The notes under the pieces are model-generated. The model saw nothing but the letters and a program-made list of their open reading frames with translations. It was not told the origin of the DNA and ran no database searches. A stretch of DNA of 64,000 nucleotides from Bog-756 sp963829235 (GTDB lineage: Bacteria; Actinomycetota; Acidimicrobiia; Acidimicrobiales; RAAP-2). Of the stretch, positions 51,624 to 60,415 are shown piece after piece. The stretch lies in NCBI GenBank assembly GCA_963829235.1, contig CAWHIF010000010.1, positions 49,163-113,162 of the forward strand, in the 5' to 3' direction. Position 1 is the first letter of the stretch; each line of letters starts with the position of its first letter. The position numbers were made by a program, and so were the translations under genes.

Positions 51624-53774
51624 ATGAGTTCTGGAATCCGCGCCACCGAGGTGGAATCTCCGGTGGCCCCGCCCGTGGCAGGAGGCCGGGGCATCATCTT
51701 CGGATTCGTGCCGGCCCTCGACGGCCTGCGGGCGATCGCCGTCCTCGGGGTCATGTTGTTCCACGGCGGGGCGCCCCTGTTCGGCGGCGGATTCATGGGC
51801 GTCAACATCTTCTTCGTGCTCTCGGGGTTCCTGATCACATCGCTGCTGCTCGGCGAGTGGACCAAGCGGCTGACCATCCACCTGGGCCAGTTCTGGGCCC
51901 GCAGGGCGAGGAGGCTGCTGCCCGCCCTGTTGGTGATGCTCGTCGGTGTGGCCATCTACGCCAAGGTGTTCGCCACGCCGGGCGAGTTCGCCGATCTCCG
52001 CCTCGATTCGCTGTCGACCCTCTTCTACGTGGCCAACTGGCACTTCATCTTCGGCGGGAGCAGCTACTTCGCCCAGGCCGCACAGCCGTCGCCTCTCGAG
52101 CACATGTGGTCGCTCGCCATCGAGGAGCAGTTCTACATCGTCTGGCCACCGGTCGCCCTGGTCATGCTCCGCCTGGGTCGGCGGCTCCGCCCATCGAGAC
52201 GGTTGTGGCCGATCTTCGCCACCGCGGTGGTCGGGGCGCTGGCGTCGGCCCTCGACATGCGGTTGTCGTACTTCGCCCACGCCTCGGTGACCCGACTCTA
52301 CGAGGGCACCGACACCCGCTGTCAGGACATCCTGGTCGGCGCGGCACTGGCTATCGGGATGGCTATCTGGGCTCAGCACCGCCCCCCGGTCCCCGAACGG
52401 GCCGGCCGGCGGCGGCGGGCCGTTCCGAAGCCCTGGTTCGGCGCCCCCGCCACCCCCATCGGCGCCTGGGAGATCACGTCACCTCTGCCCCGGGCCTGTC
52501 TGCAGGTCCTCGGGTGGTCGGCTCTGGCCGGCTGCCTCTACCTGTGGACACGGGTGAACACCTCCGTGCCCGCCCTGTTGAAGGGTGGCTACCTTCTCTT
52601 CGCGCTGGCGGTGGGCGCTGTCATCTTCTCCGTGGTCACCGCCCAGGCCGGATCACTGTCGCGGGCGCTCGGCAACCCGCTGTTCCGCTATATCGGCAAG
52701 ATCTCCTACGGCACCTACCTGTGGCACGTCCCGATCTTCCTCCTCCTCGACGCGGCCCGTCTCCACCTCTACGGCCTCCCGCTCCTGGCCGTGCGCATCG
52801 GGGTCACCCTGGTCGTGGCCACCGGGTCCTTCTATCTCGTCGAACAACCGATCCGACGGGGGAGGATGCGGTCCATCACCGAGTGGAAAGCTTGGTTGAT
52901 GACCAGCGCCGCCTTCTTGGGAGTAGTGGCCATCACCGTGGCCTCAACGGTTCCCTCGGCCGGCACCGCCGGGGCGGCGGGGATACCCACTCCGACCGGT
53001 TCCGAGTACACCGGCCCCCCGGTCGTGGCGACCATGGTCGGGGACTCCCTGGCCTTCACCGCGGGATGGGCCATCGCCGGCGCCAAGGCCCAGGTTCCCT
53101 ACGATGTCAGTTTCCACAGCGAGGGGCTCCTCGGCTGCGGGGTCATGGTGGTGTCCGCACAGATCAGCCAGGGGGTGGAGTATCCCGCCAACAAGCCGTG
53201 CAATGCCGCCAGCCCGGTGTCACAGCAGTGGCCGGCGCTGTGGCGGGGCCTCGTCGGTGCCCAGCGCCCCGACGTGGTGATGGTGCTGGCCGGTCGCTGG
53301 GAGGTCTCCAATCAGGTGATCGACGGCCGCGACGTCCATATCGGCGAGCCGGGCTACGACGCCATGCTCGAAGCCGACCTCCAAGAGGCGGTTGGGATCG
53401 CCTCGTCGGCCGGCGCCTACGTGATGTTGCTCACCACCCCGTGTGAGGACTCCGGGGAGCAACCAGACGGCCAGCCGTGGCCGGAGGACTCGACCAGCCG
53501 GCGCCTCGAGTACGATCACCTGCTCGCAGAGGTGGCCGCGGACCATCCGGGGAATGTCGAGGTCTACGATTTCGGTGCCGACGTCTGCCCGGGAGGAAAA
53601 TTCGAGTCCACGATCGGCGGTGTGAGGATCCGGCTGGGTGACGGTGTGCACTTCCCCTACCAGCCGGGCGCCGACGGGTCAGTCGTGCCCACGGCCAAAT
53701 GGCTGGCGTGGAAGCTCCTTCCCGAGGTGGTCCGCGTCGGCAGGCTGCAGATGGCGGGAGTACCGCTGCGATGA
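51624..53774 (+). CDS. Acyltransferase 3 with C-terminal SGNH domain (OafA/YrhL type), copy 1
   Basis: GGAGGA is 9 nt before the ATG. The 716-residue protein has an N-terminal acyltransferase part (FVPALDGLRAIAVLGVMLFH with the conserved His; IFFVLSGFLITSLLLGEW; RRARRLLPALLVMLVG; SLAIEEQFYIVWPP; YGTYLWHVPIF) of about ten helices. A short linker leads to an SGNH hydrolase-like domain from about 470, with GDS in ATMVGDSLAF and DGVH in RLGDGVHFPY near the end. It would O-acetylate a surface polysaccharide, with transfer completed outside. It overlaps copy 2 by 4 bp. Confidence 0.92.
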   Translation: MSSGIRATEVESPVAPPVAGGRGIIFGFVPALDGLRAIAVLGVMLFHGGAPLFGGGFMGVNIFFVLSGFLITSLLLGEWTKRLTIHLGQFWARRARRLLPALLVMLVGVAIYAKVFATPGEFADLRLDSLSTLFYVANWHFIFGGSSYFAQAAQPSPLEHMWSLAIEEQFYIVWPPVALVMLRLGRRLRPSRRLWPIFATAVVGALASALDMRLSYFAHASVTRLYEGTDTRCQDILVGAALAIGMAIWAQHRPPVPERAGRRRRAVPKPWFGAPATPIGAWEITSPLPRACLQVLGWSALAGCLYLWTRVNTSVPALLKGGYLLFALAVGAVIFSVVTAQAGSLSRALGNPLFRYIGKISYGTYLWHVPIFLLLDAARLHLYGLPLLAVRIGVTLVVATGSFYLVEQPIRRGRMRSITEWKAWLMTSAAFLGVVAITVASTVPSAGTAGAAGIPTPTGSEYTGPPVVATMVGDSLAFTAGWAIAGAKAQVPYDVSFHSEGLLGCGVMVVSAQISQGVEYPANKPCNAASPVSQQWPALWRGLVGAQRPDVVMVLAGRWEVSNQVIDGRDVHIGEPGYDAMLEADLQEAVGIASSAGAYVMLLTTPCEDSGEQPDGQPWPEDSTSRRLEYDHLLAEVAADHPGNVEVYDFGADVCPGGKFESTIGGVRIRLGDGVHFPYQPGADGSVVPTAKWLAWKLLPEVVRVGRLQMAGVPLR

Positions 53775-56035
53775 GCCCTGGCGCCCACGCGTCCGCCAGG
53801 CGACCGTCCCGCATGGCGCCGAGCAGAGTTGTCGGCCGCGGGCGGACCATCACGTTCGGCTTCGTTCCCGCCCTCGACGGACTGCGGGCCATCTCGGTGC
53901 TCGGGGTCATGCTCTACCACGGTGGAGCCCCATTCCTGAGCGGGGGATTCCTCACCATCGACGTCTTCTTCGTCCTCTCGGGATTCCTGATCACCTCGCT
54001 CCTGCTCGGCGAGTGGGCCAAACGCCTGACCATCCGCCTGGGTCAGTTCTGGGCCCGGAGGGCCCGCCGGCTGTTGCCCGCCCTTCTGGTCATGCTGGTC
54101 GGGGTGGCCATCTACGCCAAGGTCTTCGCCACGCCCGGGGAGTTCGCCAACCTCCGCCTCGACTCGCTGTCGACCCTCTTCTACGTGTCCAACTGGCATT
54201 TCATCGTCAGTGGCGGAAACTACTTCGCCATGACGGCACAACCGTCGCCCCTGGAGCACATGTGGTCGCTCTCGATCGAGGAGCAGTTCTACATCGTGTG
54301 GCCGCCGGTGGCCCTCCTCATGCTCCACCTGGGCCGGAAGCTGCGGCCGGAGAGGCGGCTGTGGCCGATCTTCGCCACCGCGGTGGTCGGCGCCATCACC
54401 TCGGCCGTCGACATGCGGCTCCTGTACTCGGGGCCTGCCTCGGTGATGCGGGTATACGAGGGCACCGACACCCGTGCCCAGGACATCCTGGTCGGCGCGG
54501 CACTGGCCATCGGGATGGCCATGTGGGCGCAACGCCGACCGGCGGAACGGCCCATCCCGGCCCGCGCCCTGGTACCCGGTCGGTCGGGGAGGGCGCATCC
54601 GGCGACGGGGACCGCGGGAGCCATTCCCCCGAGACCCCACCGGCGCGATCTGCACCGCCGGCGCGGCCCGAGCCTGAGGCTGATCGAGGCGTGGGAGATC
54701 ACGTCCCCTCCGGTCCGGCTCCTGCTCCAGGTGCTGGGCTGGTCGGCACTGTTGGGTGGCATCTTCTTGTGGACCCAGCTGACCGTGCCGACCAGGTTCA
54801 TGTTCGAGGGCGGCTACTTCCTCTTCGCGCTCGGGGTCGCCGCGGTCATCTTCTGTGCCATCACCGCCCAGACCGCGTCCCTCTCACGGGCGTTGGGCAA
54901 CCCGGTGTTCCGCTATGTGGGCAAGATCTCCTACGGCACCTACCTGTGGCATTTCCCCCTCTTCGCCCTCTTGGATGCGGCCCGCCTCCATCTCTACGGG
55001 TACCCGCTCCTGACCGTGCGCATCGCCGTCACCCTGGTGGTGGCCACCGCCTCCTTCTATCTGGTGGAAGAGCCGATCCGCCGGGGTCAGATGCGATCGT
55101 TGACCGAGTGGAAGGCGTGGTTGATGACCAGCGCGGCGTGCCTGGGGGTGGTGGCCATCACCGTGGCCGCCACCCTGCCCTCGACCGCCGAGGCCGCCGA
55201 CCCGGTGCGAATGGCGGGTGCCGAGTACAGCGGGCCACCGGTGAAGGTGGCCATCTTCGGGGACTCGGTCGCGTGGCGGCTCGCCTTCGCCATGCTGGCC
55301 AGTCAGCCCCAGAACGACTACGACGTGAACCTCTACAACGGCGCCATCATCGGCTGCGGCGTGCTGCGGAGCCCGGAATACCGGGCCCACGGGGTTCCCG
55401 ATCCGATGACCCCACAGTGCAACCCGTCGACGCCGAAGTCCGGTCAGTGGCCGGCGCAGTGGCAGGGTGACCTCAACCAGTTCCATCCGAACGTGGTGGT
55501 GCTGCTCGCCGGGAGATGGGAGGTGGAGGACCGGCTCATCGGCGGGCGCTGGCTGCACATCGGTGACCCGGCCTTCGATGCGGACCTCAAAGCGTCCCTC
55601 GAGCAGGCCGTCGATGTCGCCACCTCGACCGGGGCCCTCATGGTGATGATGACATCGCCGTGCTTCGACTCGGGCGAACAGGCCAACGGAGAGTCCTGGC
55701 CCGAGGACTCGGCCACCCGGTTGGCCGCGTACAACGACATGGTGCGAAACGTGGCCGCCGGCCATCCGGGCACGGTCCAGGTTGACGACTTCGGCGCCCA
55801 GCTGTGCCCGGGAGGGGTGTTCACCACGTCCTTCGACGGGATCCAGATCCGTGACGGTGACGGTGTGCACATCGTCCCGACGGCGGCGGCAGGTCAGTGG
55901 CTCGACGCCCGGGTACTGCCCGACGTCATCCGGGTGGGCCGGCTGCAGATGGCCGGCGACACGTTGACGACTCCGACCACATCGGCTGCTCCGACGGCTT
56001 CGAGGTCGTCGACCACCTCCGACACCGTGCCGTAG
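53771..56035 (+). CDS. Acyltransferase 3 with C-terminal SGNH domain, copy 2 (tandem duplicate)
   Basis: The ATG overlaps the copy 1 stop. The 754-residue protein is close to copy 1 over most of the membrane domain (FGFVPALDGLRAISVLGVML and SLSIEEQFYIVWPPVALLML). It differs in a longer Arg/Pro-rich cytoplasmic loop at about 270-310, and in the SGNH part: VKVAIFGDSVAWRLAFAML and DGDGVHIVPT. A Thr/Ser/Pro-rich tail of about 25 residues follows. The SGNH halves are much more different than the membrane halves, which suggests different acceptors or acyl groups. Confidence 0.92.
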   Translation: MSPGAHASARRPSRMAPSRVVGRGRTITFGFVPALDGLRAISVLGVMLYHGGAPFLSGGFLTIDVFFVLSGFLITSLLLGEWAKRLTIRLGQFWARRARRLLPALLVMLVGVAIYAKVFATPGEFANLRLDSLSTLFYVSNWHFIVSGGNYFAMTAQPSPLEHMWSLSIEEQFYIVWPPVALLMLHLGRKLRPERRLWPIFATAVVGAITSAVDMRLLYSGPASVMRVYEGTDTRAQDILVGAALAIGMAMWAQRRPAERPIPARALVPGRSGRAHPATGTAGAIPPRPHRRDLHRRRGPSLRLIEAWEITSPPVRLLLQVLGWSALLGGIFLWTQLTVPTRFMFEGGYFLFALGVAAVIFCAITAQTASLSRALGNPVFRYVGKISYGTYLWHFPLFALLDAARLHLYGYPLLTVRIAVTLVVATASFYLVEEPIRRGQMRSLTEWKAWLMTSAACLGVVAITVAATLPSTAEAADPVRMAGAEYSGPPVKVAIFGDSVAWRLAFAMLASQPQNDYDVNLYNGAIIGCGVLRSPEYRAHGVPDPMTPQCNPSTPKSGQWPAQWQGDLNQFHPNVVVLLAGRWEVEDRLIGGRWLHIGDPAFDADLKASLEQAVDVATSTGALMVMMTSPCFDSGEQANGESWPEDSATRLAAYNDMVRNVAAGHPGTVQVDDFGAQLCPGGVFTTSFDGIQIRDGDGVHIVPTAAAGQWLDARVLPDVIRVGRLQMAGDTLTTPTTSAAPTASRSSTTSDTVP

Positions 56036-56099
56036 CCTCAGCTGCCCGGCCGGGTACGGCGCGCCGTTGTGAACGCCCACGAGGGACGAGCCGCCCGGG

Positions 56100-56540
56100 T
56101 CACGAGGGAGCGGGTGCGGGCGGTGGGATCGACGAGGGCGGCGGTGTCTGCCCGAAGATCGTGCTGTCCGCCTGGCCGCACTGCGCGGTCAGGGCATCCA
56201 CCAACGTCGACTCCGGTACCCGGTTGCTCTCGGAGATGGTCGTCATGAGCGCCTGCCACTGGCCGTCATGGAAGGCAGCCTGGGCCGCGATCGGCAGCGC
56301 CGCCCGCAGCTGGTCGTAGGCCTGCTCCGCCAACTGCGCAGCTCGGGCGTGGTCGGACTGGTGATCGGACTGCTCCAGGAGGCGGATCGATCGGTTGATG
56401 TGGGTGCAGGCCTGCTTGGCCAGGTCGGTCCCCGAATTTCCACAGGCGCTGAGCGATGCTCCGAGCCCCGTTGCGATCAGCACCGCACCCACGATGCGTT
56501 TGAGTCTCGACCGAACGGTCAGGGTGGTCACCCCAGCCAA
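56100..56540 (-). CDS. Putative lipoprotein, helical
   Basis: The 146-residue protein has a lipoprotein signal (IVGAVLIATGLGASLSACGN, lipobox LSAC). The mature part is helical (DLAKQACTHINRSIRLLEQS; AQLAEQAYDQLRAALPIAAQ) with a Pro-rich end (PPPSSIPPPAPAPS). It may act as a small envelope-associated helical protein. It overlaps the next upstream gene by 13 bp. Function unknown. Confidence 0.6.
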   Translation of the reverse strand: MAGVTTLTVRSRLKRIVGAVLIATGLGASLSACGNSGTDLAKQACTHINRSIRLLEQSDHQSDHARAAQLAEQAYDQLRAALPIAAQAAFHDGQWQALMTTISESNRVPESTLVDALTAQCGQADSTIFGQTPPPSSIPPPAPAPS

Positions 56541-57085
56541 CTACCGGCCGAGTCGAGGAGGTAGCGACTTACTGCGAGACACCGGTCGAAGACTTCGCAC
56601 ATCATCTCTTCACCGGCCAGGATCCTGGTCAGCGAGACGGGGGAGCGGGCCACGATGTTGAGCCGACGCTCGGCGGCGTCGGTCGCGGAGGCATAGGAGT
56701 CGATGGCCGACACTTCGAGGGGGAGCTCGATGCCGCCCACGCCGGCCAGGTCGATGGCCAGCCGCAGCAGGTCTGGTCCGTGGGGCAGGGGAGGAAGGGC
56801 CCAGGTGAAGGTGAGTGGGAAGTGGAAGTCGTCGGGCGGCTCCTGGTCCTCGGGCAGCCCGAATACCGCGTCTTCGAAGGACAAGAGGGTCCTCGGGTCG
56901 ACTTCGAGGGCCAGGTGCAGGTCGAGCGGGCCGCCGCAGCCGTCTTCGGGGTGGAGCTCGACCTCCCAGACCTGGCGGAGCGAGTAGGTCTCCACGAAAT
57001 GGCGCTCGTCGTGCACGTGGAAGCCATGGTCGACCGAGTGATCCTTGAGATCGGCCACGTATCCGGCCACATCGATGACTGCCAC
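56528..57085 (-). CDS. Conserved hypothetical protein
   Basis: The 185-residue protein begins MAVIDVAGYVADLKDHSVDH. It alternates strands and acidic loops (RQVWEVELHPEDGCGGPLDL, HLALEVDPRTLLSFEDAVFG, DDFHFPLTFTWALPPLPHGP) and ends with a helical stretch, RCLAVSRYLLDSAGSW. It is divergent from the phosphatase gene at 57134. The length and tidy ends support a real gene; no family is recognised with confidence. Confidence 0.6.
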   Translation of the reverse strand: MAVIDVAGYVADLKDHSVDHGFHVHDERHFVETYSLRQVWEVELHPEDGCGGPLDLHLALEVDPRTLLSFEDAVFGLPEDQEPPDDFHFPLTFTWALPPLPHGPDLLRLAIDLAGVGGIELPLEVSAIDSYASATDAAERRLNIVARSPVSLTRILAGEEMMCEVFDRCLAVSRYLLDSAGSWLG

Positions 57086-57121
57086 AGGTTCCTCAGCCTA
57101 CCGGTCCGAGGCCCGCTCCGG

Positions 57122-57127
57122 TATCGT
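57122..57127 (+). promoter_or_regulatory. -10-like hexamer TATCGT for leaderless phosphatase gene
   Basis: GGTATCGT ends 6 nt before the ATG at 57134, the same layout as glyS and dnaG. Confidence 0.45.
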
Positions 57128-57133
57128 CGGCCA

Positions 57134-57874
57134 ATGGACGACGACTCGTTGCTGGAGGTTCTGCACGCCACGGCGTCAGCGGTGGCCGAAGCCCTGGACG
57201 GTCTCAGCGATTGGGGGCTGGCCGGAACCCGGGACTCGCAGTACCGGTCGGATCTCGTTGCCGACGCCGCGGCCGCGGGGGTACTGGACGAGGCCGGCCT
57301 GGGTGTGATGTCGGAGGAGTCGGGACCCCGGCGCCTGGACCGTCCACTGGTGGTGGTGATCGACCCGGTGGACGGCTCCACCAATGCGGCCAGGCGTATT
57401 CCCTGGTACGCCACCAGCCTGTGCGCGGTGGACCCGGAGGGCCCCCGGGTGGCCGTGGTGGTGAACCAGGCATCGGGATCCCGGTTCGAAGCCGTCCGGG
57501 GTGGCGGAGCACGCAAGGACGGACAGCCGATCCGGCCGTCGACCTGTGACGCTTTGGGCGAGGCGATCGTCGGCTTTTCGGGCTACCCCCCCCGATACCT
57601 CGGATGGTCCCAGTACCGGAGCCTCGGCGCGGCCGCACTCGACCTGTGCGCGGTGGCCGAAGGGGTCCTCGACGGGTACGCGGCGGTGGGGGGTTCCCAA
57701 CTCGGCAGTTGGGACTATCTGGGGGGGATGCTCGTCTGTACCGAGGCCGGGGCTGTGGTGGCCGAGGCGATGGACCGGGAACTGGTCACGCTGGACCACG
57801 CCGCCCGCCGGACCCCGGTGGCCGCCTCCACCTCCGCCCTGCTCGAGGAGTTGGTCGACGCGGTCGTGGCGTAG
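57134..57874 (+). CDS. Inositol monophosphatase family protein
   Basis: The 246-residue protein has the Li-sensitive phosphatase metal motifs. VMSEESGPR stands in place of GEE. VVVIDPVDGSTNAARRIPWY is the DPXDGST signature. GGSQLGSWDYLGGMLVCTEA is the WDXXGG signature with the last metal ligand. It would remove phosphate from inositol phosphate, or from a related sugar or nucleotide phosphate. The next feature is tRNA-Val, 80 bp downstream. Confidence 0.9.
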   Translation: MDDDSLLEVLHATASAVAEALDGLSDWGLAGTRDSQYRSDLVADAAAAGVLDEAGLGVMSEESGPRRLDRPLVVVIDPVDGSTNAARRIPWYATSLCAVDPEGPRVAVVVNQASGSRFEAVRGGGARKDGQPIRPSTCDALGEAIVGFSGYPPRYLGWSQYRSLGAAALDLCAVAEGVLDGYAAVGGSQLGSWDYLGGMLVCTEAGAVVAEAMDRELVTLDHAARRTPVAASTSALLEELVDAVVA

Positions 57875-57954
57875 GGGCGCGGTGCGGACCGACGTGGACG
57901 GAGGCGGAGCGGGGGGAGCGCTACCCTGAGTCCCGGTCGATTGCATTCCCATGA

Positions 57955-58027
57955 GGGCGTTTAGCTCAGTTGGTAGAGCAGCTGGCTTACAACCAGCAGG
58001 TCATCGGTTCGAGTCCGGTAGCGCCCA
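57955..58027 (+). tRNA. tRNA-Val (TAC), integration site
   Basis: 73 nt; GGGCGTT pairs with AGCGCCC (one T-G pair). TAC at 57988-57990 sits at positions 34-36 in loop CTTACAA. TAGCTCAGTTGGTAGAGC and GGTTCGAGTCC are intact. CCA is not encoded (ACTA follows). A tyrosine integrase lies directly downstream, so its 3' end is the likely attachment site. Confidence 0.96.
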
Positions 58028-58132
58028 CTAAGAAAAGTCCAGGTCATAGCGCTATAGAAGTCAACATCGTTGTCGCGCTAGGGTAAATCCCAACAAAAAA
58101 CCCAACAATCCCAACAGCGTGAGGGGCAAGCG
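58028..58132 (+). other. Probable attL region between tRNA-Val and integrase
   Basis: It holds a 10-bp palindrome ATAGCGCTAT (58046-58055) and three CCCAACA direct repeats (58089-58095, 58101-58107, 58110-58116). The repeats are candidates for integrase arm-binding sites, and the core is likely the tRNA 3' end just upstream. This is inference without the partner att. Confidence 0.45.
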
Positions 58133-59359
58133 ATGGCTGGCAGCAAACGATTGAAGGCCGGGCAACAGGGAGTCTGGGAACTCCGGATCTTCCTCGGGCG
58201 TGACGAGCAGGGTCGGGTGCGACACAAGAGTGTGACGTTCCGGGGCGGAAGCCGCGCTGCCGACAAGGAGCTCACTCGATTGGTGGCCAAGTATGAGGGC
58301 ACGCTGCCCGCCGCGGAGGCTCGTGTGCGCTGGACTGACACGACCACAGTGAACGACGCCATCACGGCGTGGAAGCAGAACGGCTGGCAGGATCTCAGTC
58401 CGACGACAGTCCGGCATTACCAGGAGCTGTGGGACAAGCACATCAAGAGGTCGATCGGACGGCGCGAGATTGCCCGCCTCAACCCCTACGAGGTCGAACG
58501 ATACTTCCGGCGACTGAAGGACGACGGCACCGGTCGCACCACGGTGCGGCATATCCGAGCGATGCTCAACCGGGCGTGCCGACTGGCTCGGAAGTGGAGT
58601 GCGAACACGCTCCCGAACCCGATCGTGGACACCGAGTTGCCGGTATGGCCCCTCGGCGAGCGGGGTGAACCGGTTCGCTCCCCCGATCTGGCTGAGGTCC
58701 ACGCCATCCTTGCCGCGGCATCGGCCTTTGATGAGCGTTTCGGTGCCTTCGTTCGGCTGGTCGCCGCAACCGGGGTTCGCCGTGGCGAGGCGTGTGCACT
58801 CCGTTGGAACGACATCGACTGGGAGTCCGGCACCATCCTGGTTGACGAGTCGGTCGTGGCGGCCAGTGGGGGAGCGGAGGTCAAGGCGCCGAAGACCAAG
58901 GCGAGCATTCGACGACTGGCTCTCGACCCCGCCACGGTGGAGATGCTCCGAACGCTCCGGATCAGTCAAGAGGAGCTGGCGGCCATGTGTGAGGTGGAGA
59001 TCGGACCTGACGGATTCGTGTTCTCCTACGAACCCGGGTCGGTGGAGCCCCCGCATCCCGACACCATGAGCCATGAGTTCACGAAGGTGCGGACCAAGGC
59101 CAAGGCGGCTAAGGACATCCATCTCCACTCCCTCCGGCACTTTCAGGCGACGGCATTGGACCGGGTTGTTCCTGAGCGTCAGAAGCAGGCCCGACTCGGT
59201 TGGGCCACCGTGCACATGGCCCGCCACTACACGGACGTGATCGCCGACGAGGATCTTCGAGCGGCCGAACATATTGGACGCCTCCTCGAGGGAGAGGAGG
59301 TATCTGCTGGAGCGGGTGATCCACAGACCGGGCATGAATCAGCCGTAGGTGAGAGCTGA
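58133..59359 (+). CDS. Tyrosine-type site-specific integrase
   Basis: The 408-residue protein has an N-terminal arm-binding/AP2-like domain (VWELRIFLGRDEQGRVRHKS), then a SAM-like core-binding domain near 65-160 (TVNDAITAWKQNGW; TTVRHIRAMLNRACRLARKW). The catalytic domain has R216 in TGVRRGEACALRW, H332-x-x-R335 in HLHSLRHF, W357 in the LGWATVHMARHY position and Y366 as nucleophile. It recombines attP with the tRNA-Val site for integration and, with the excisionase, excision. It converges with and overlaps the HTH gene by 133 bp. Confidence 0.93.
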   Translation: MAGSKRLKAGQQGVWELRIFLGRDEQGRVRHKSVTFRGGSRAADKELTRLVAKYEGTLPAAEARVRWTDTTTVNDAITAWKQNGWQDLSPTTVRHYQELWDKHIKRSIGRREIARLNPYEVERYFRRLKDDGTGRTTVRHIRAMLNRACRLARKWSANTLPNPIVDTELPVWPLGERGEPVRSPDLAEVHAILAAASAFDERFGAFVRLVAATGVRRGEACALRWNDIDWESGTILVDESVVAASGGAEVKAPKTKASIRRLALDPATVEMLRTLRISQEELAAMCEVEIGPDGFVFSYEPGSVEPPHPDTMSHEFTKVRTKAKAAKDIHLHSLRHFQATALDRVVPERQKQARLGWATVHMARHYTDVIADEDLRAAEHIGRLLEGEEVSAGAGDPQTGHESAVGES

Positions 59360-59577
59360 CGGGTCTGGGATCCCACTGTAAGTTCGGCGCCATCGAGTAG
59401 ACGCTCGACGGCACGTCGCGGAATGCGAATTCGACCTCCCAGGCGGACGACCGGTACTGGAAACGTGGCGCTCCTGATGGCGCGGTAGCAGGTGGCCCGG
59501 TCAACTTCGAGTAGTACGGCTGCCTCCGCGACGCTCAACAATGCGCTCTTTTTCGTGACTTGCTTCCGACCCACCAT
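59227..59577 (-). CDS. Excisionase-like HTH protein
   Basis: The 116-residue protein has SVAEAAVLLEVDRATCYRAI and VRLGGRIRIPRRAVERLLDG, an excisionase/MerR-type HTH. The C-terminal 40 residues are Ser/Pro/Arg-rich with CPVCGS. It begins at ATG 59577 and runs opposite to int, with an overlap of 133 bp at the 3' ends. A recombination directionality factor or regulator of the element is the likely role. Confidence 0.75.
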   Translation of the reverse strand: MVGRKQVTKKSALLSVAEAAVLLEVDRATCYRAIRSATFPVPVVRLGGRIRIPRRAVERLLDGAELTVGSQTRQLSPTADSCPVCGSPAPADTSSPSRRRPICSAARRSSSAITSV

Positions 59578-60415
59578 CAGTCCTTTCTACGATGGGTACA
59601 TACTCCGGTCCGCCGTCACCCTGAACGTCATCCCCGGCGCTGCCAGGAGCGGCACCCGGGACCCCACACGTGTCCCCGAACGTCACCCCGATTCGAACGG
59701 TGGTCAGCTTCCAGAGAGGACGAACGTCACCCTGCGCATCATCCGCGTCACCCTGTGACCCACCAACGCCCCCCCGACCAGTGGACGTCGACTACGACCT
59801 GGGAGGGAAGTCTCCGGTCCGAGTAGCTCACGCTCGCCGGCGGCAGTAGCTGCTAAGGCGATTCGAGTCGGAGGTGACGTCACCCTCCCTGGCCAGAAGG
59901 CATTTCGATGCCATGCCGTCACGAGCCGTAACGGCCAGCGTTCCGAGGTGCCTGCTCGGCAGGTGACGCCGCGAGCCGGCCCGCTCGTCTCACCATCCGG
60001 CCTCGGTGCGACCCTCGCTCATGTCTATGTCGATGCCGGCGCGGCGGACGGGCTTTCAGGGTCTGACGCCAGTTTATTCGGACGAACGAGCACCCCTACG
60101 TCATCGACCTCGGTGTGGTTGTGATCGGACCTCCGTCGGCGGCTCACGATCCGCCTGATCAACAGGTGGGCATCGAGCCCTTTCCGCTTCAGCCGGACTG
60201 CGGCTCGACTTCCCAGCACCTGTGCCACATCCAAACCCGCACACCGACGCAACCAATTCGCATTGCGCGAGATCAATTGTCACAACCCACTCGGACTCGT
60301 TCCACTTTGGGATCCATTACCAGGAAAGGTGACGTTCCGGGTGACGGCCGCCCCAGAAACTCGAATCCTGAACACGATTGCAAGGGGTGTCCCTTGCCAG
60401 TGAGAGGGAGTCGGC
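59578..60415 (+). other. Intergenic region with CGTCACCC repeats (candidate oriT/operator region)
   Basis: 838 bp without a convincing gene. CGTCACCC occurs at 59614-59621, 59681-59688, 59725-59732, 59746-59753 and 59878-59885. The last is part of the palindrome GGTGACGTCACC (59873-59884). Inverted GGTGACG copies lie at 59962-59968, 60329-60335 and 60340-60346. It may hold an origin of transfer, iterons or a repressor operator. Which one cannot be decided from sequence alone. Confidence 0.6.

Noticed and set aside
60025..60276. 83-residue minus-strand frame upstream of the relaxase
   Set aside because: Composition is not absurd, but there is no ribosome binding site, homology or conserved context. 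The region reads better as repeat-rich non-coding DNA.
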